DNA from: Paratinospora sagittata
Taxonomy: Eukaryota; Streptophyta; Magnoliopsida; Ranunculales; Menispermaceae
NCBI GenBank assembly: GCA_035771175.1
Contig: CM069593.1
Span: forward strand, 22,247,956-22,311,955
Direction of reading: 5' to 3'
DNA length: 64,000 bases
In this document: piece by piece, positions 22,035 to 33,707 of the stretch
Numbering within the stretch: the stretch's first letter is position 1
How the letters are laid out: every line of letters begins with the position of its first letter
The notes under the pieces: generated by a model
What the model saw: only the letters and a program-made list of their open reading frames with translations
Databases searched by the model: none
What the model was told of the DNA's origin: nothing
Position numbers and translations under genes: made by a program

Positions 22035-23801
22035 ATGGTTACACCTCCAAGTCGCTCTAAACAGGAAACTGATTTGCTTGAACGAAGTAACAAAAAAGTT
22101 AAGATGAATGTGGATGGAGTGGAAGCGGATTTGTCGCCGATGGCGGACGTAGATATGGTGGAGGAGACTCAAGCATGCAAGGAGAATGCTGAGGGAAATG
22201 GGATGTTCGCCCCCTTGCCAACATTTAGAGACAAACTTTTGGGCTATACGGGACGAATGGATTATGGCGAGACGTCCGATGAGGATTGGACCTCAGATGA
22301 TGAAGGAGAGATGGGGGCTGAGGAGTCCGAGTCCGAGTGTCCAGTCATTCACATATCCAAAGAGGAGAAGAGGCGCTTACGTCGCCCATGGAGACAGACA
22401 CTTATTATCAAATTGTTGGGCAGAACAATTGGATTTACATTCCTGTTACGTAAGATTAAGGCCTTATGGCGTCCGAAGGCTACTATTGAATTAGTTGTTA
22501 TTGATCAAGACTATTTTCTTGTCAAGTTTGCCTCCAAGGAGGATTATGAGTATGCAAAATTTGAGGGCCCATGGATGATCTTTGATCATTATCTGACAGT
22601 GCGGCAATTGCATCCTAATTTTGACCCGGGGCAGGAGAACATGGATAGATTGTTGGTGTGGGTGCGAATCCCTTGTCTCCCAATTGAATACTATGACTAT
22701 GACTTCCTCATGAAAGTAGGGGCGCGTATTGGTCGTCCGGTGAAGATTGATGATGCAACAAGCACCGTCTCTAGGGGGAAGTTCGTGCGTATATGTGTGG
22801 AGGTAGATATAACCAAGCCACTTCTATCTAAATTCACTTTGCGACGTCGGGTTCGACGGATTGAATACGAAGGGATCCATTTAATTTGCTTTGATTGTGG
22901 ATGTTATGGGCATCGGAAAGATGCGTGTCCAAAGAATGAGGGCCAAGAGACGCCTCATCACGGTGGACCGGCGGAAGTGCTGGCCGGAGATGTTAGAGAT
23001 GTGGTCGGAGTTCAATCTAGGCCGGCTGAGCCTCCGGTGAATCAGGAAATAATCGAAAGTTATGGGCCATGGATGTTGACTTCTAGAAGATCTCGTAGAG
23101 GTATGACCAAAACTGAAAATGGAAAGAGTGGGAGAACTGGACGTGATCCTCGGGATATGCCACTGATTGGTGCTAAACAAAATGCTAGTTTTCAGCAACA
23201 TATTTCTCGGTATGCGGCATTAGCGGTTGAGGATAATTCTGAGGAAAATATTGATAGTGATCAACGAGATTGGCCGCATCTTGATAAGGATACTGGCGTG
23301 CACATGGGCTCAGGGATATCACTTAACGAATATGTCAAGAGTAATGGGAGAAGGCCCAATCTGCAAATAAATACTAAGGAAGTGGATAATGGCCCAAGCA
23401 CTCAAGTGGCTGTAGAGACCAGCAATGCGGTTCGAATAAAAAAGAATTTACTGACTCGTGACATCACTTCTATCTCTTCTCAGTCCAAGCAAGCTGCCGC
23501 TGCGGAGGAACATATTGTGGTGCGTGGGTCCAATAGAGGTCAGCTGATTTCTCGATCGGTGGTCTCTCATCCCCAGCATCAGGTTGAGAACATGGAGGGT
23601 ATTCATCCGACAATTAATTTGATACCAGAACATCATCAAGATCCTCCTATTGTGGTGGATTCTGGGCATGTTCCTGCTATTGGTAGGCGGGAACTTGGTG
23701 GAACAACAGCTAATCTGGTGGGGGTGCATAACGAAGCTCCTAGTGACAAGGATGAATCGCTTGGGAGGATGGATATTGTTGATGGAGGGTTCTCCTCTTA
23801 A
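22035..23801 (+). CDS. LINE ORF1: nucleic-acid-binding protein (DUF4283 plus CCHC knuckle)
   Basis: An intact frame of 588 codons from the ATG at 22035; the frame is open upstream to 21855, but the 22035 start fits better because the upstream part is UTR-like. Acidic N-terminus (DEDWTSDDEGEMGAEESE). A DUF4283-type region follows at about residues 120-280 (WRQTLIIKLLGRTIGF, FEGPWMIFDHYLTVRQ, LPIEYYDYDFLMKVG). It ends in a zinc knuckle, CFDCGCYGHRKDAC (C-x2-C-x4-H-x4-C). The C-terminal third is low in complexity. In plant L1 elements this protein packages the RNA. No break was seen. Confidence 0.88.
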   Translation: MVTPPSRSKQETDLLERSNKKVKMNVDGVEADLSPMADVDMVEETQACKENAEGNGMFAPLPTFRDKLLGYTGRMDYGETSDEDWTSDDEGEMGAEESESECPVIHISKEEKRRLRRPWRQTLIIKLLGRTIGFTFLLRKIKALWRPKATIELVVIDQDYFLVKFASKEDYEYAKFEGPWMIFDHYLTVRQLHPNFDPGQENMDRLLVWVRIPCLPIEYYDYDFLMKVGARIGRPVKIDDATSTVSRGKFVRICVEVDITKPLLSKFTLRRRVRRIEYEGIHLICFDCGCYGHRKDACPKNEGQETPHHGGPAEVLAGDVRDVVGVQSRPAEPPVNQEIIESYGPWMLTSRRSRRGMTKTENGKSGRTGRDPRDMPLIGAKQNASFQQHISRYAALAVEDNSEENIDSDQRDWPHLDKDTGVHMGSGISLNEYVKSNGRRPNLQINTKEVDNGPSTQVAVETSNAVRIKKNLLTRDITSISSQSKQAAAAEEHIVVRGSNRGQLISRSVVSHPQHQVENMEGIHPTINLIPEHHQDPPIVVDSGHVPAIGRRELGGTTANLVGVHNEAPSDKDESLGRMDIVDGGFSS

Positions 23802-23863
23802 AGCCGTGCTTGTCATTTTTTTGGTCTTCGGTAGGGGTGGGTAGCCTATTTTATCTTGTTTTT

Positions 23864-26800
23864 ATGGATTTTATGATCTGGAATTGTCAAGGGGCGGCTT
23901 CGAAGGAGTTTCACCGTTCCCTGAAAGACCTGCTTAAGATGCATAAACCAGGCATATTGGGGTTGTTAGAGCCCAAAGTGAGTGGATCTCAGGCAGATTT
24001 TCTCTGTAAAAAGCTGGGTTTTGATGAATGGGTCCGGGTAGAATCATTGGGTTTCAGTGGTGGTATTTGGGTGTTCTGGCATAGTTCTTGTCAAATAAAT
24101 ATTATTGCTACTCATCCCCAGTTTATCCATATGAGGGTTCGGGATAGTAGTATGCATCAGTGGTTGTTATCTGTTGTTTATGGTAGTCCTACAGCCAGCT
24201 TGAAGAAGCTGTTATGGAGGGATCTTAATAAGAATGTTTTTGACATGAGTGAGCCTTGGATTATTGCGGGTGATTTTAATGCGGTGGTATGTTCCGAAGA
24301 AGTTAGTAGTGGGAATGCTGTGGCTCATCATGGCAGCTCTGGTTTTGGGGATTGGATTTTTGATCATGATTTGCTGGACATGGGATTTTCCGGACAAGCC
24401 TATACTTGGAGTAGGGGTATAGGGGATCAGTTTAAGGGAGCTCGCCTGGATAGAGTTTTATGTAATTTAGCTTGGAGGCATATGTTTGAGGACGCTAGAG
24501 TGATTCACCTTCCTAAACATCACTCCGACCATGTTCCTATCTTGGTTCGTTTAAAGGGTTCAAGTGCCACTGCGAGGCCAACGCAGTTTAAATTTCAGGC
24601 AGCTTGGCTGACTCATCCGGGATTTTACAATGTCATCAATGAGAATTGGAGTCATGACCGATCTTTGGATACAAATAATCGGCATATAGCCTCGGTTCTT
24701 ACTTCATGGAATAGTACCGAGTTTGTGAGTATTTCTAGGAGGAAGAAGAGGCTCTGGGCGAGACTTGCAGGCATTCAACGTGTCTTATCTAAACACCCTA
24801 CACACCGTATTCATCTTTTGGAGTCTAAGCTTAAGAAGGAGCTGGACCTTGTTCTGTATCAAGAAGAACTTTCGTGGTTTCAGAAATCTAGAGCCGACTG
24901 GATCCTTTCGGGTGACCGCAATACCAAGTTCTATCACGCTTCTACAGTCATTCGTCGGAGTAGGAATGTCATTGAGAGGTTAAAAGGTGCAGATGGAAAT
25001 TGGGTTTCAGATTCAGCTCAGTTAAAACATCTAATTCAAGATTTTTATACCAGGTTATTTTCAAAAGAACTTTGCGGGGATATGTCTGATTTTCCTAAAG
25101 GGGGTTTTCCAATTCTTGATGGTGCTGTCATGGCAAGGATTCATCAGCCCTTTGAGTTTGAAGAGATTCGTCAGGCTTTATTTGAGATGGCTCCCTTCAA
25201 AGCGCCAGGCCCGGATGGTATTCATGCAGGTTTTTATCAACGCCTCTGGCCTACAGTGGGGCCTTCTGTCTACAAGCTTGTTCAAGACTTTTGGGTGTCA
25301 GGAAAGCTTCCAGATGGGATCAATGATACTCTGTTGGTATTAGTACCGAAGGTTCAGCATCTTGAATTATTGTCCCAGCTTAGACCTATAAGTCTATGCA
25401 ACGTGGGCTATAAACTGATTACAAAAGCTATGACAAATAGGCTAAAGATGATCCTCCCTAGTCTTGTTTCTCCCAACCAAAGCAGCTTTGTTCCTGGTCG
25501 CCAAATTACAGATAATGTCATTGTGTATCAAGAAGTCCTTCATTCAATGAGAACTAAGAAGAGTGGTGCATCTCATATGGCAATTAAGATTGATCTTGAA
25601 AAGGCCTATGATCGATTATCTTGGGATTTTATTGAAGACTCGTTGAAGGAGATTGGTCTTGGTGATGGGTGGATCCGAAACGTGATGCATTGTGTCTCTT
25701 CCTCTAGGATGTCGATTGTCTGGAATGTGGATCTTTTGGATTGTTTCTCTCCTGAGCGCGAAGTTCGGCAAGGGGATGCAATTTCGCCTTATCTTTTTGT
25801 TCTGTGTATTGAAAGATTGGGTCATTTGATTAATGGGGCAGTGGAGCGAAAGGAATGGAAACCCATACAGCTTTCCCGTTATGGTCCTTCTATCTCCCAC
25901 CTTTTCTTTGCAGATGATATGGTTTTGTTTGCGGAAGCATCTACAGAGCAGATAAAGGTTATTATGAAGTGCCTGGATTTATTTTGTGCGTGCTCGGGCC
26001 AAAGAGTTAACTACCAGAAATCTCATATATTTGTATCTCACAATGTAGAGCTTGCGGTGGCTCAAGACATATCTACTATCTCTGGTATTCCCCTTACGGA
26101 CAACTTGGGTCGGTATCTTGGTGCTCCCTTCATTCATGGGAGGGTCCGACCTGCTGACTTTCAGTATATCATTGAGAGAGTGACTACTCGATTGGAGGGG
26201 TGGAAGACAAAATTCTTGTCCTTTGAGGGTAGATTGGTTCTAGTTAAATCGGTACTTAACTCTATTCCCATGTACATCATGCAGACTATGGTGTTACCAA
26301 TAGGGGTGTGTAATACCATTGATAAATTAGTTCGACGTTTTCTATGGGGAGGGTCTAATGAGAAGCAGGGCGTCAACCTCATTAAGTGGGAAATCATCAT
26401 CAAACCTATGGAGGACGGTGGTCTTGGCATTAAGAGTATGGCTTATATGAACTTGGCTTTTTGGCCAAATTGGGATGAAGACTAATTACAGATAAGAATA
26501 GCTTTTGGGCTAGAGTTGTTTCCATGAAGTATCTGCATCGGGAAGCTACTATTGATAGGTTGCAGCCTAAGAATGGGGCTTCCAATGCGTGGCGGGGCAT
26601 TGTTAAAGCCGCGCCTATTTTACGTAGCGGAGTGCGGGCTCTAGTTCGTAATGGTAAGGACACTCTTTTTTGGCTTGATACATGGGTAGGTGAGGTGGCC
26701 TTAATCAATATGAAAATGCGGGATTTGAGTTTGGTGGAGATGTATAGGCCTGTCTCAAGCTATTGGGTGAAGGGCTCAGGGTGGGACTGGAATGCTCTAT

Positions 26801-27990
26801 CAGGTTTACTCCCTTTTGAGGTTGAAAATAAACTTGCTGCTGTGCTCTTATGGGATGAGGAGGAGGTTGCAGATGGCATATGTTGGGGAGCTTCTAAGAG
26901 TGGCATATTAACGGTGTCCTCTGCTTATACTATTTCTACTGGCACCCTTATGGGAGATCCTAATTCCCTTTGGAGGATGATTTGGAAGCTTAAAGCTCCT
27001 CAAAGATGCAAGACTTTTTTGTGGATGGTTGCGCATCGAAAGATCATGTGCAATGCTGAGCGGATGAAAAAGGGTTTTACCATGGCACCTGACTGTATTG
27101 AATGTGTGGGATGTATCGAGGATGTTGATCATATTTTTCGAAATTGCTCTAGAGCCGTGCAATTATGAAAGCGTCTATTGCAGCCAGGTGAGTATCATCT
27201 TCAGAGCAATTTGGATTTCCAAAGCTGGCTTGCTCATAATCTTGCTGGCGTTAATGATTGTAATGTTGGCTATGACTGGGCTTCCTACTTTACAGTTGCC
27301 GTGTGGGCTCTTTGGAAATGGAGGAATGATTTAGCATTTCGTAATCTTCGTTTTCACTTCGAGTATAGCATGGCTTGGCTTAAAGGGAAAGTGGCTGAAA
27401 TCATTCATGCTTTTCGAGCCAAAGTGGCGGTCCATGATGATGGACTGATAGAGAGGGTGAAGATGGTAGGCTGGTGTGCTCCCAACCATGGTTGGACTAA
27501 GCTTAATACTGATGGATGTCTTAAGAATGCTTCATCGCGAGCAGGGGGTGGCGGTCTTCTCCGTGACTATCGTGGTATGTGGTTGAGGGGGTTTGTGACT
27601 AATATTGGTTCTTGTACTGCAACTGAAGCTGAATTATGGGCTGCTGTTCATGGCTTACGTCTTGCTTGGGAGGAGGGCCATCGTTCTATAGTGTTCGAAA
27701 CAGATTCGGCTATGGTGGCTGGTTGGTTAAAAGGCAACAGTATGCCGCAGCTTAGCCTTTCCAACTTAGTAAATGAGTGTAGAAGACTCCTTCAGAGAGA
27801 TTGGATAGTACAAGTTGAGCACATTTACAGAGAAGGTAATAGAGCAACAGACTATTTGGCTACTGAGGCTTTGAAGTTCAATCGGGGAGTGTGTATCCTG
27901 TCTTCCCCTCCCCGTGGGTTATCCAATATTTTGAGGGAAGATGCAACTGGGGTTACTTGGCCTAGGAGAGTTCGAGATGTAAAATGCTAG
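23864..27990 (+). pseudogene. LINE ORF2: endonuclease, reverse transcriptase, RNase H (three lesions)
   Basis: The likely start is the Met before DFMIWNCQGA, about 60 nt after ORF1. The endonuclease has IWNCQGA, LLEPKVSG, AGDFNAV, LDRVLCN and SDHVPIL. The reverse transcriptase has PFKAPGPDGIHAGFYQ, SFVPGRQITDNV, KIDLEKAYDRLSW, RQGDAISPYLF and the catalytic FFADDMVLFAEA (about 25905-25940). A zinc-binding region (LKAPQRCKTFLWMVAHRKI) and an RNase H domain (LNTDGCLKN, ATEAELWAAVHGL, VFETDSAMV) complete it. The frame breaks at 26458-26462 and at TGA codons 26476-26478 and 27166-27168; both TGAs stand where related proteins have Trp. Confidence 0.9.
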
Positions 27991-28029
27991 TTGTTCCTGC
28001 TGGGTATTTCTCCTCTTTTCCTTTCCAAA

Positions 28030-28046
28030 AAAGAGGACACTAATTG
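28030..28046. repeat. Target-site duplication of the LINE (right)
   Basis: AAAGAGGACACTAATTG, identical to 21185-21201. The three leading A bases may partly belong to the LINE A-tail, so the true duplication is 14-17 bp. Confidence 0.88.
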
Positions 28047-28170
28047 GGAGATAAAAGAAATGAATAGAAGATCTCTTTGCGTAACTCCAAGCGTGTTAAT
28101 TCTTTGAAGAGCAATAAGCCAACCTAGGATCTTGACTTTAATGGGTACAAGAACTTTCTATATAGCTGTA
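28030..28170 (-). mobile_element. Older LINE fragment, upstream part
   Basis: The minus-strand reading VPIKVKILGWLIALQRINTL runs into the insertion site and continues beyond the younger LINE at 21201. It is the zinc-binding domain start of a reverse-oriented L1-type LINE. The left limit of the fragment is unclear. Confidence 0.65.
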
Positions 28171-28463
28171 TGGTTATTTTAAAACTCACACTATGAGACC
28201 AGTATGATTATTTTATTTAAGCCCTTTCCTAGTTCTATACTAGAAACCTTTATTTTAAAACAAACATAAATAGTCTTTTTTTATTGTTTTTTATACTATT
28301 ATACAAGTTCCCAACACCTGCTTTTTTAGTTATTTAAAAATAATTATTTATTATTTATTAGTTAATTAAATATTTCAAGTTAAAATGGACTAACTAATAT
28401 TTAATTTCTATTTTGTACGTCATAAATCTTTTATTTAGAGAGAGAGAGACTAACGTAAACTAA

Positions 28464-28732
28464 GTCCCTGTTTAATTTGTGAGAAAAGAGTTATTTTCTT
28501 AATAACATAAAAAATCAATATTTTCTTAAAATTTTTGTTGTCATCCCATTATTTTCTTATCAAAATTTAAAATTTAATTCTCTCACTAGAAAAAAATTAT
28601 TATTGTTGATTATATTTATGTTTATACAACTAAACAATCATGAAAAAATCTTTTGAAAAAATGTCTGAAAATTTATTTCTTAAAAAAATTATATTTTTTT
28701 GAAAAAACTTTTCTTAACTATCAAACAGGACC
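28464..28732. mobile_element. Tourist-like MITE, ~269 bp
   Basis: The left end GTCCCTGTTTAATTTGTGAG and the inverted right end GGTCCTGTTTGATAGTTAAG form imperfect terminal inverted repeats that extend into AGAAAAG. Both ends are flanked by TAA (28461-28463 and 28733-28735), the 3-bp duplication typical of PIF/Harbinger elements. There is no coding capacity. Confidence 0.65.
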
Positions 28733-28739
28733 TAAGAGC

Positions 28740-29413
28740 AAAAATAAAAAGAGAGGAAGAAAAAGATAACGTGTTGGTCCATTCTTAAAAGATTTACATT
28801 ACTACATTATTTTATCAGATTAGATTCCCCTCTGTTAATAGAATTACATTACTATATTATGTTATTAGGTTTTTCCTGGTCAGTGTAGGAGGAACAAGAG
28901 GTAAGTGTCTTCGAGAGTTAAGTTCCCTTTTGGAGTATGCTCACCTGGTCTCTGTCCGGTGGTCTAGCCCCTCTCTTCCCTGTGGGTGCTCCATCTCCTC
29001 TTAAATGTATCCTCAGTGGAATCTAAGCACTTCCATGGTAAGGAATTCGGAGAGCTAGGTACCAAAAGAGTCAAAAACTCCTCCCCCTACAATCAAAAAA
29101 GTCTTGTGGACGACTTCTACAGAAGTACCTGGTTTTGAAAATGGTCTGCGAGCTACTTTCTCAAGTAGCATATTCTGGTTTCTTTCTATATGATTCATAC
29201 CTTTCTGCTGTTATAGTTGTCCTTAGTCATAAACCACAAAGTATAGAAGTCAACATCTTGTTCCCACCATCTAAATCAACCAAATTGGGAGGGGGGGGGG
29301 AGGAAAACAGAGAGAGAAAGTCACCTGTACAATGAAATTCATGCAAAACCAAAAGAAGACTCCTAATAATTTAAACTACCCTTACCAAACTCTACCCTTA
29401 CCAAAATCTATAA
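28740..29413. other. Spacer downstream of the distal RBR gene
   Basis: No gene is supported. A GC-richer stretch at about 28870-29100 (AGGTAAGTGTCTTCGAGAG ... CCCTGTGGGTGCTCC) is unlike its surroundings but has no useful ORF on either strand. A G run occurs at about 29292-29301. The last part should be the 3' UTR of the RBR gene. Confidence 0.4.
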
Positions 29414-32400
29414 TCAACGTCTTCTTCGGTTATTGTTATGCACAATGTTGCGCTCATCCCAGACAGGGCAGGCGCATGTAGCTGCCTTATTTCTCCATTG
29501 AGCTCCACATGTATAGCAGAATTCATAACCACACCTGAAAAAGATGTTAAGCGGTCAAAATACAAAAAAATGCATGAAAAATGCTAGTAGTATCTGTCCC
29601 ACGTGCACTCTGTTTTAACATTTGAAACAAAGCCTTGCATGAATGTGTGCCATGCCTGACATGAAAATGTCTAAATTGATTGCCAAGTCTGCTGCAAATT
29701 TCTGCGGGAACAAAAAAGAACTGGCAAGCTCACTATGTTGGCATACAGGGATATTATGCATGAATTAGTGCGCTATAGTTTTACTTGTTTCCCACCTATC
29801 TCCATTTAGATCTTTCCATTACTGCATCTAAGAGACCACAAGTTTAATATCTAACATTATCATTGAAAATTATGCAGCAAAAATAGATAGATCAATAAAC
29901 ACCGGTTCTAGATATTGAAGATTGCAATAGTTATAAAGGATTGCGATAATTTGTAGGAAGATCTAAGCAAAGAAATAAATTCAATTCAATTCAACTTCTA
30001 TGCAATGGTATAGTCAAATTTCTTAAATGGAGTATAGCTTTCTAAGTTGATTGGTTTAAGTCAGTTTTTTTCCCCTCAACATTCACCCAAAAGTACATAA
30101 ATAGTTTAAAGCTTATTTTGTTTTTTGATAAGAGTAAAAAAAACGTAATACTTCCATCCCCATTCATGTAAATATACATATTAAATCAATAAAAAGGAGA
30201 AGGGAACTGAATATACAAGAAATAGAAATAAATGGAAATCGATGCAGAATTTCTACAAATAACATCTCTCAGCCAGAAGTTCTTCATATAAGAAGAATAA
30301 GAAGCATATAGATCATCAATGGGAGAATCAGAAGGCTTACCTGCAAGTTATGTGATAGCAACCCTCAGCCAGTTCAATCATATGACTGCACCTGACACAC
30401 TGGCGCCAAAATTTCTTGTTTGCAAGAGACTTTAGCTTTGCATCTTCTAAATTGGGTTGAGGATTTAGGCGTTTATATTCCCAACAACTCATGTTGCTGT
30501 GCCATGGGACCATGCAGTTGATACAGAAAAGGGAATCACATTTGATGCATTTTCTAATGCCAGATTGCTCAGCGCTAGCTGACATGTTTATCCCAGATTC
30601 TAAAGCCTCACTCTTTGACATCAACATAGAGCAATGTGGCAATGGGCAATAAAGTTTTTCTGTTACAGGAATTGATTCCTCCTTCAGCCGTACAATCATC
30701 ATGTCAACTAACTCTGGAGACAAGAACTTTTTAGAACTATGGATATCCAGCTTGGAATTACAACGTTCATGAGGACATCTAGGAGCCATTCCATTCAGTA
30801 ACTTGACTTCCACGTGCTGTTTCATACAAGAGAGGCAATAACGGTGCAAGCACCCATCGACAGAAAACATTTGGCCAGGAACAATATCTTCCAAACAGAT
30901 GCTGCAAGTCTCCATTACATTCTTAGCATGACTGGACTCCGCAGACGTTGTGATCTGAGACTCAATAGCATCCCTTGCCAGCTTGAATGCAAACTTAACA
31001 TCCTTTCGAGCCACTAAGAATGGCATGCAGCTGATAAATTTTCTTTGGAGCAGAGATACCTGATCAACTACTGTTGCAATCTTCTGCTGTTGCACTAGCC
31101 ATCTCATTGTAATCTACATAAGAAAATGTATACATAAATTTTATTTAAACCCAAGATAGTATCATTGAAAAAGCACAAATGCAAATCAACAGCTAATAAG
31201 AAAGCTTTGACTCAACTTGTGCACTAAGTGATTATAAAATAGAATCAGGGTTTCCAGATTTGTATCCACAAAATCTATGATAACTATTTAAACGATGAAC
31301 CTAGTTTGCCACTGGGAGGGACAGTCAATTTAGCTGTAATTTAGAAAAATCTATTTAAAGTTTTAAAAATAAGGTAAAATTTCCAAGTTGAGAATCTTTG
31401 AAATTCAAATACTAAGCACTTCAAAGTACGAGTATGAAATGGAATAAGAAAATCCAACCTTAACATTGTTATTTGGTTTTAAAACTAAGAACAAGGTCAA
31501 AGATCTAATCAGCTTGGAGTTGGAGGAGCATGTCCAGCTTAGTTAGCTGACAAATGGCAACAAGATGATAAAAGATAATGGCATAATGCTCCAATTGATC
31601 AATAAGTATGGAGCTCAATTTGGGCTACAAAGGTTCTTCATAAGAAATTCTCTTGGTTTGATAATCAGCTCCAAAATAAGTTCAAGTCCTTTACTGCATA
31701 AAAAGAGAATATGATACTATATATCTAAGGTACATTTACCTGATTCACACCTACAAGAAAATTTTTTCATCTCATTCAAATGGAAATGGAAGTAAATTGT
31801 AGAAGCTGCAGAAAAGAAGAAAATAGAGAAAAACAAAAAGCTGTTCAAGATTTGTCATCTTTAGAATCACATTTCTTTCAACTCATTACTTGTCAATCTT
31901 AGCGGGAAAAAAGAAAAAGAAGGTAACACAGCATTCACATTGATGAACCCAATAGCTAGTATGTAATCATTAAGATATTCATCCACATTAATCCTCTTTA
32001 CCACAGTTCCAAATCTCAAAAAAGTTTAGTAGGGTAAAAAGTGAAGCTCACATATTGGTAAAGCGGATGATAATCACAGAAGAACTCAATCCTCTTAATA
32101 TCCAAAGAAACCGCCGCAGTAAGCCCTTCGATCAAAGCCTTCACCTCCACCTTCAACTCCAGATTATCCTCCCAATCGCTCTTCCAGTCTCCCAACAACG
32201 GCTTCTGCACTTTCAAAATCACATGTCCCTGCGGATCACAAATCGCAGCAGCAACCGCAGCCACCGAAACTCTCCTCTCACTCTCAGACCCCCCCTCCGA
32301 AACCCTCTCATCACTAAACAATCCCTTGAAATACAACCTAAACAACGGCTCATCCTCATTAACCGAAGCCAAAGACGAAGAACAAGCCTCGCCGAACGGC

Positions 32401-32825
32401 TTTGCGACGTTATCGCCGTTCTTCCGCCACTCCGGCTCCGGAATCCGGTAAATCTCCTGCGCGAACTTGTGATCGTGAACGCGCCTCTTGAGATCTTCTT
32501 GGACTCTCCGCAGCTCCGCTTGGGACTGTTCTCCGTCTTTGCGTTCTTGCTCGAACTTGTGCAACAGTTCCAGGGTTTTGAGATACGCGACTTCGTCTTC
32601 GTAGCTGTGCTCGGGACTGTGTTGGGGTTGAGGAATGAGCGAATTGTTGATGGCTTCTTGCATCTGCAACTCGAATGCGATATCGAGATCGGATTTTTCA
32701 TCCATTTTTTGGAGTGTGGTGGTGGTGGCGGTGCTTGACTCTGGCGCGAAACTGGTCTTTCTCATGGTTTTTCGGTCGCGCTCTGGGTCGCTGTGTTGTT
32801 GACGTTGCGATCTTTTGCTCATCAT
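29414..32825 (-). CDS. RBR-type E3 ubiquitin ligase with RNase H-like N-terminus (copy 2)
   Basis: Three exons, 32052-32825, 30341-31113 and 29414-29534, GT-AG introns, 1668 nt, 555 aa. Residues about 165-258 form an RNase H-like fold (LFRLYFKGL, VEVKALIEGLTAAVSLDIKR). RING1 starts at CSICLEDIVPGQMFSVDGC. The IBR follows (YCPLPHCSMLMSK, CIKCDSLFCINCMVPWHSNM). RING2/Rcat is CVRCSHMIELAEGCYHITCR joined to CGYEFCYTCGAQW. The catalytic Cys of the family (accepting ubiquitin as a thioester before transfer to substrate) is Cys510 in EGCYHITC. The protein ends soon after RING2 with NNNRRRRL. MMSKRSQ at 32825 is the first in-frame Met; an inner Met (MDEKSDLD) aligns with the start of the paralogue and is an alternative. 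Substrates cannot be inferred. Confidence 0.9.
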
Positions 32826-33707
32826 CTCAGCGAGGAAGTTTCGAAGGCTCGGCTTGTCTTGTTTAGGAAGCTTTTCCCCTCTGCCTTAGGCCCTTAGTAA
32901 ATAAAACGACGAAAAGTTAGTGGATCGTTGGGAATGACAATATTGCCCCGAGAGTCGAGTCGAATCGGGGGTAGGCTCTGTTTCGAGTGAGTGTCATTGC
33001 TCGGCAAGGGATACGATAGCATTACGGAGGATTTCCTACCAAGTTTAATAATGGTATATATATTGTCCATGGTATTATTATATTTTATATTGTTACCATA
33101 AATTTAAGTTGAAAATCACTAATCCAACTATAGTTGGACAAGTATTCAATTAACCAAACACACCTTTTCTTTTCCGTAGTAGGCACGCATTAATTGGGTA
33201 AATAATAAGATATATTCTGACTTTAAGTTTACTTACATTATAGGTCCTATTATCAAATCCTTCTAAATATTTTAACCCAAATATGAGCTCAGGTTTTATT
33301 TGTATAAATATATATTTTTTTTCAAGGTTCAAATCACGTTTGAACTCTCATTTAGCTTTGAATTTCATATGATCAGAATTAGAACATTAAACAAAAGTTA
33401 TATAACATTACATGTGGTGATAGAACTCAACCAGAATAACTCAGGAACTACTATTATTTATTTCCTTTAGAAGGCTTCACAACACTTTGATGAACCTCCT
33501 TTTCTATTTTAGCCTTCTCTGAAACAACTAAGGAGATGGCACCAACCCCCCCCCCCCCCCCCCCCGTCACTCTACCCAAAGCCCAAAAAAACGGCAGCAG
33601 CATTTGAAATAACGTTAACCAAACACAGTCCAAAACATTTTGTTTCCCAACTGTGCATGCAAATTTATATGAACAATGAAGAAATAAGCCTTCTAAGAAA
33701 TTCGACG
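32826..33707. other. Intergenic spacer between the two RBR genes, with a 20-base C run
   Basis: This holds the promoter of the distal RBR gene and the 3' UTR of the proximal one. The sequence is AT-rich apart from an uninterrupted C tract at 33546-33565. No ORF is supported. Confidence 0.6.

Larger units (their letters stand above)
21202..28029 (+). mobile_element. Near-complete L1-type LINE, 6.8 kb
   Basis: The element is bounded by a 17-bp duplication (21185-21201 and 28030-28046) and ends in a short A-tail (CCAAAAAA). Order: 5' UTR 21202-22034, ORF1 with a CCHC knuckle, ORF2 with apurinic-type endonuclease, reverse transcriptase, zinc-binding region and RNase H. Only three disabling changes are visible in ORF2: a one-base loss in a T run at 26458-26462, and two TGA codons (26476-26478, 27166-27168). 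The element is therefore full-length but not active. It sits inside an older LINE of opposite orientation. Confidence 0.9.

Noticed and set aside
32055..32738. 227-codon plus-strand ORF
   Set aside because: It is a shadow of RBR exon 1 on the minus strand, which is supported by a paralogue with the same splice positions.
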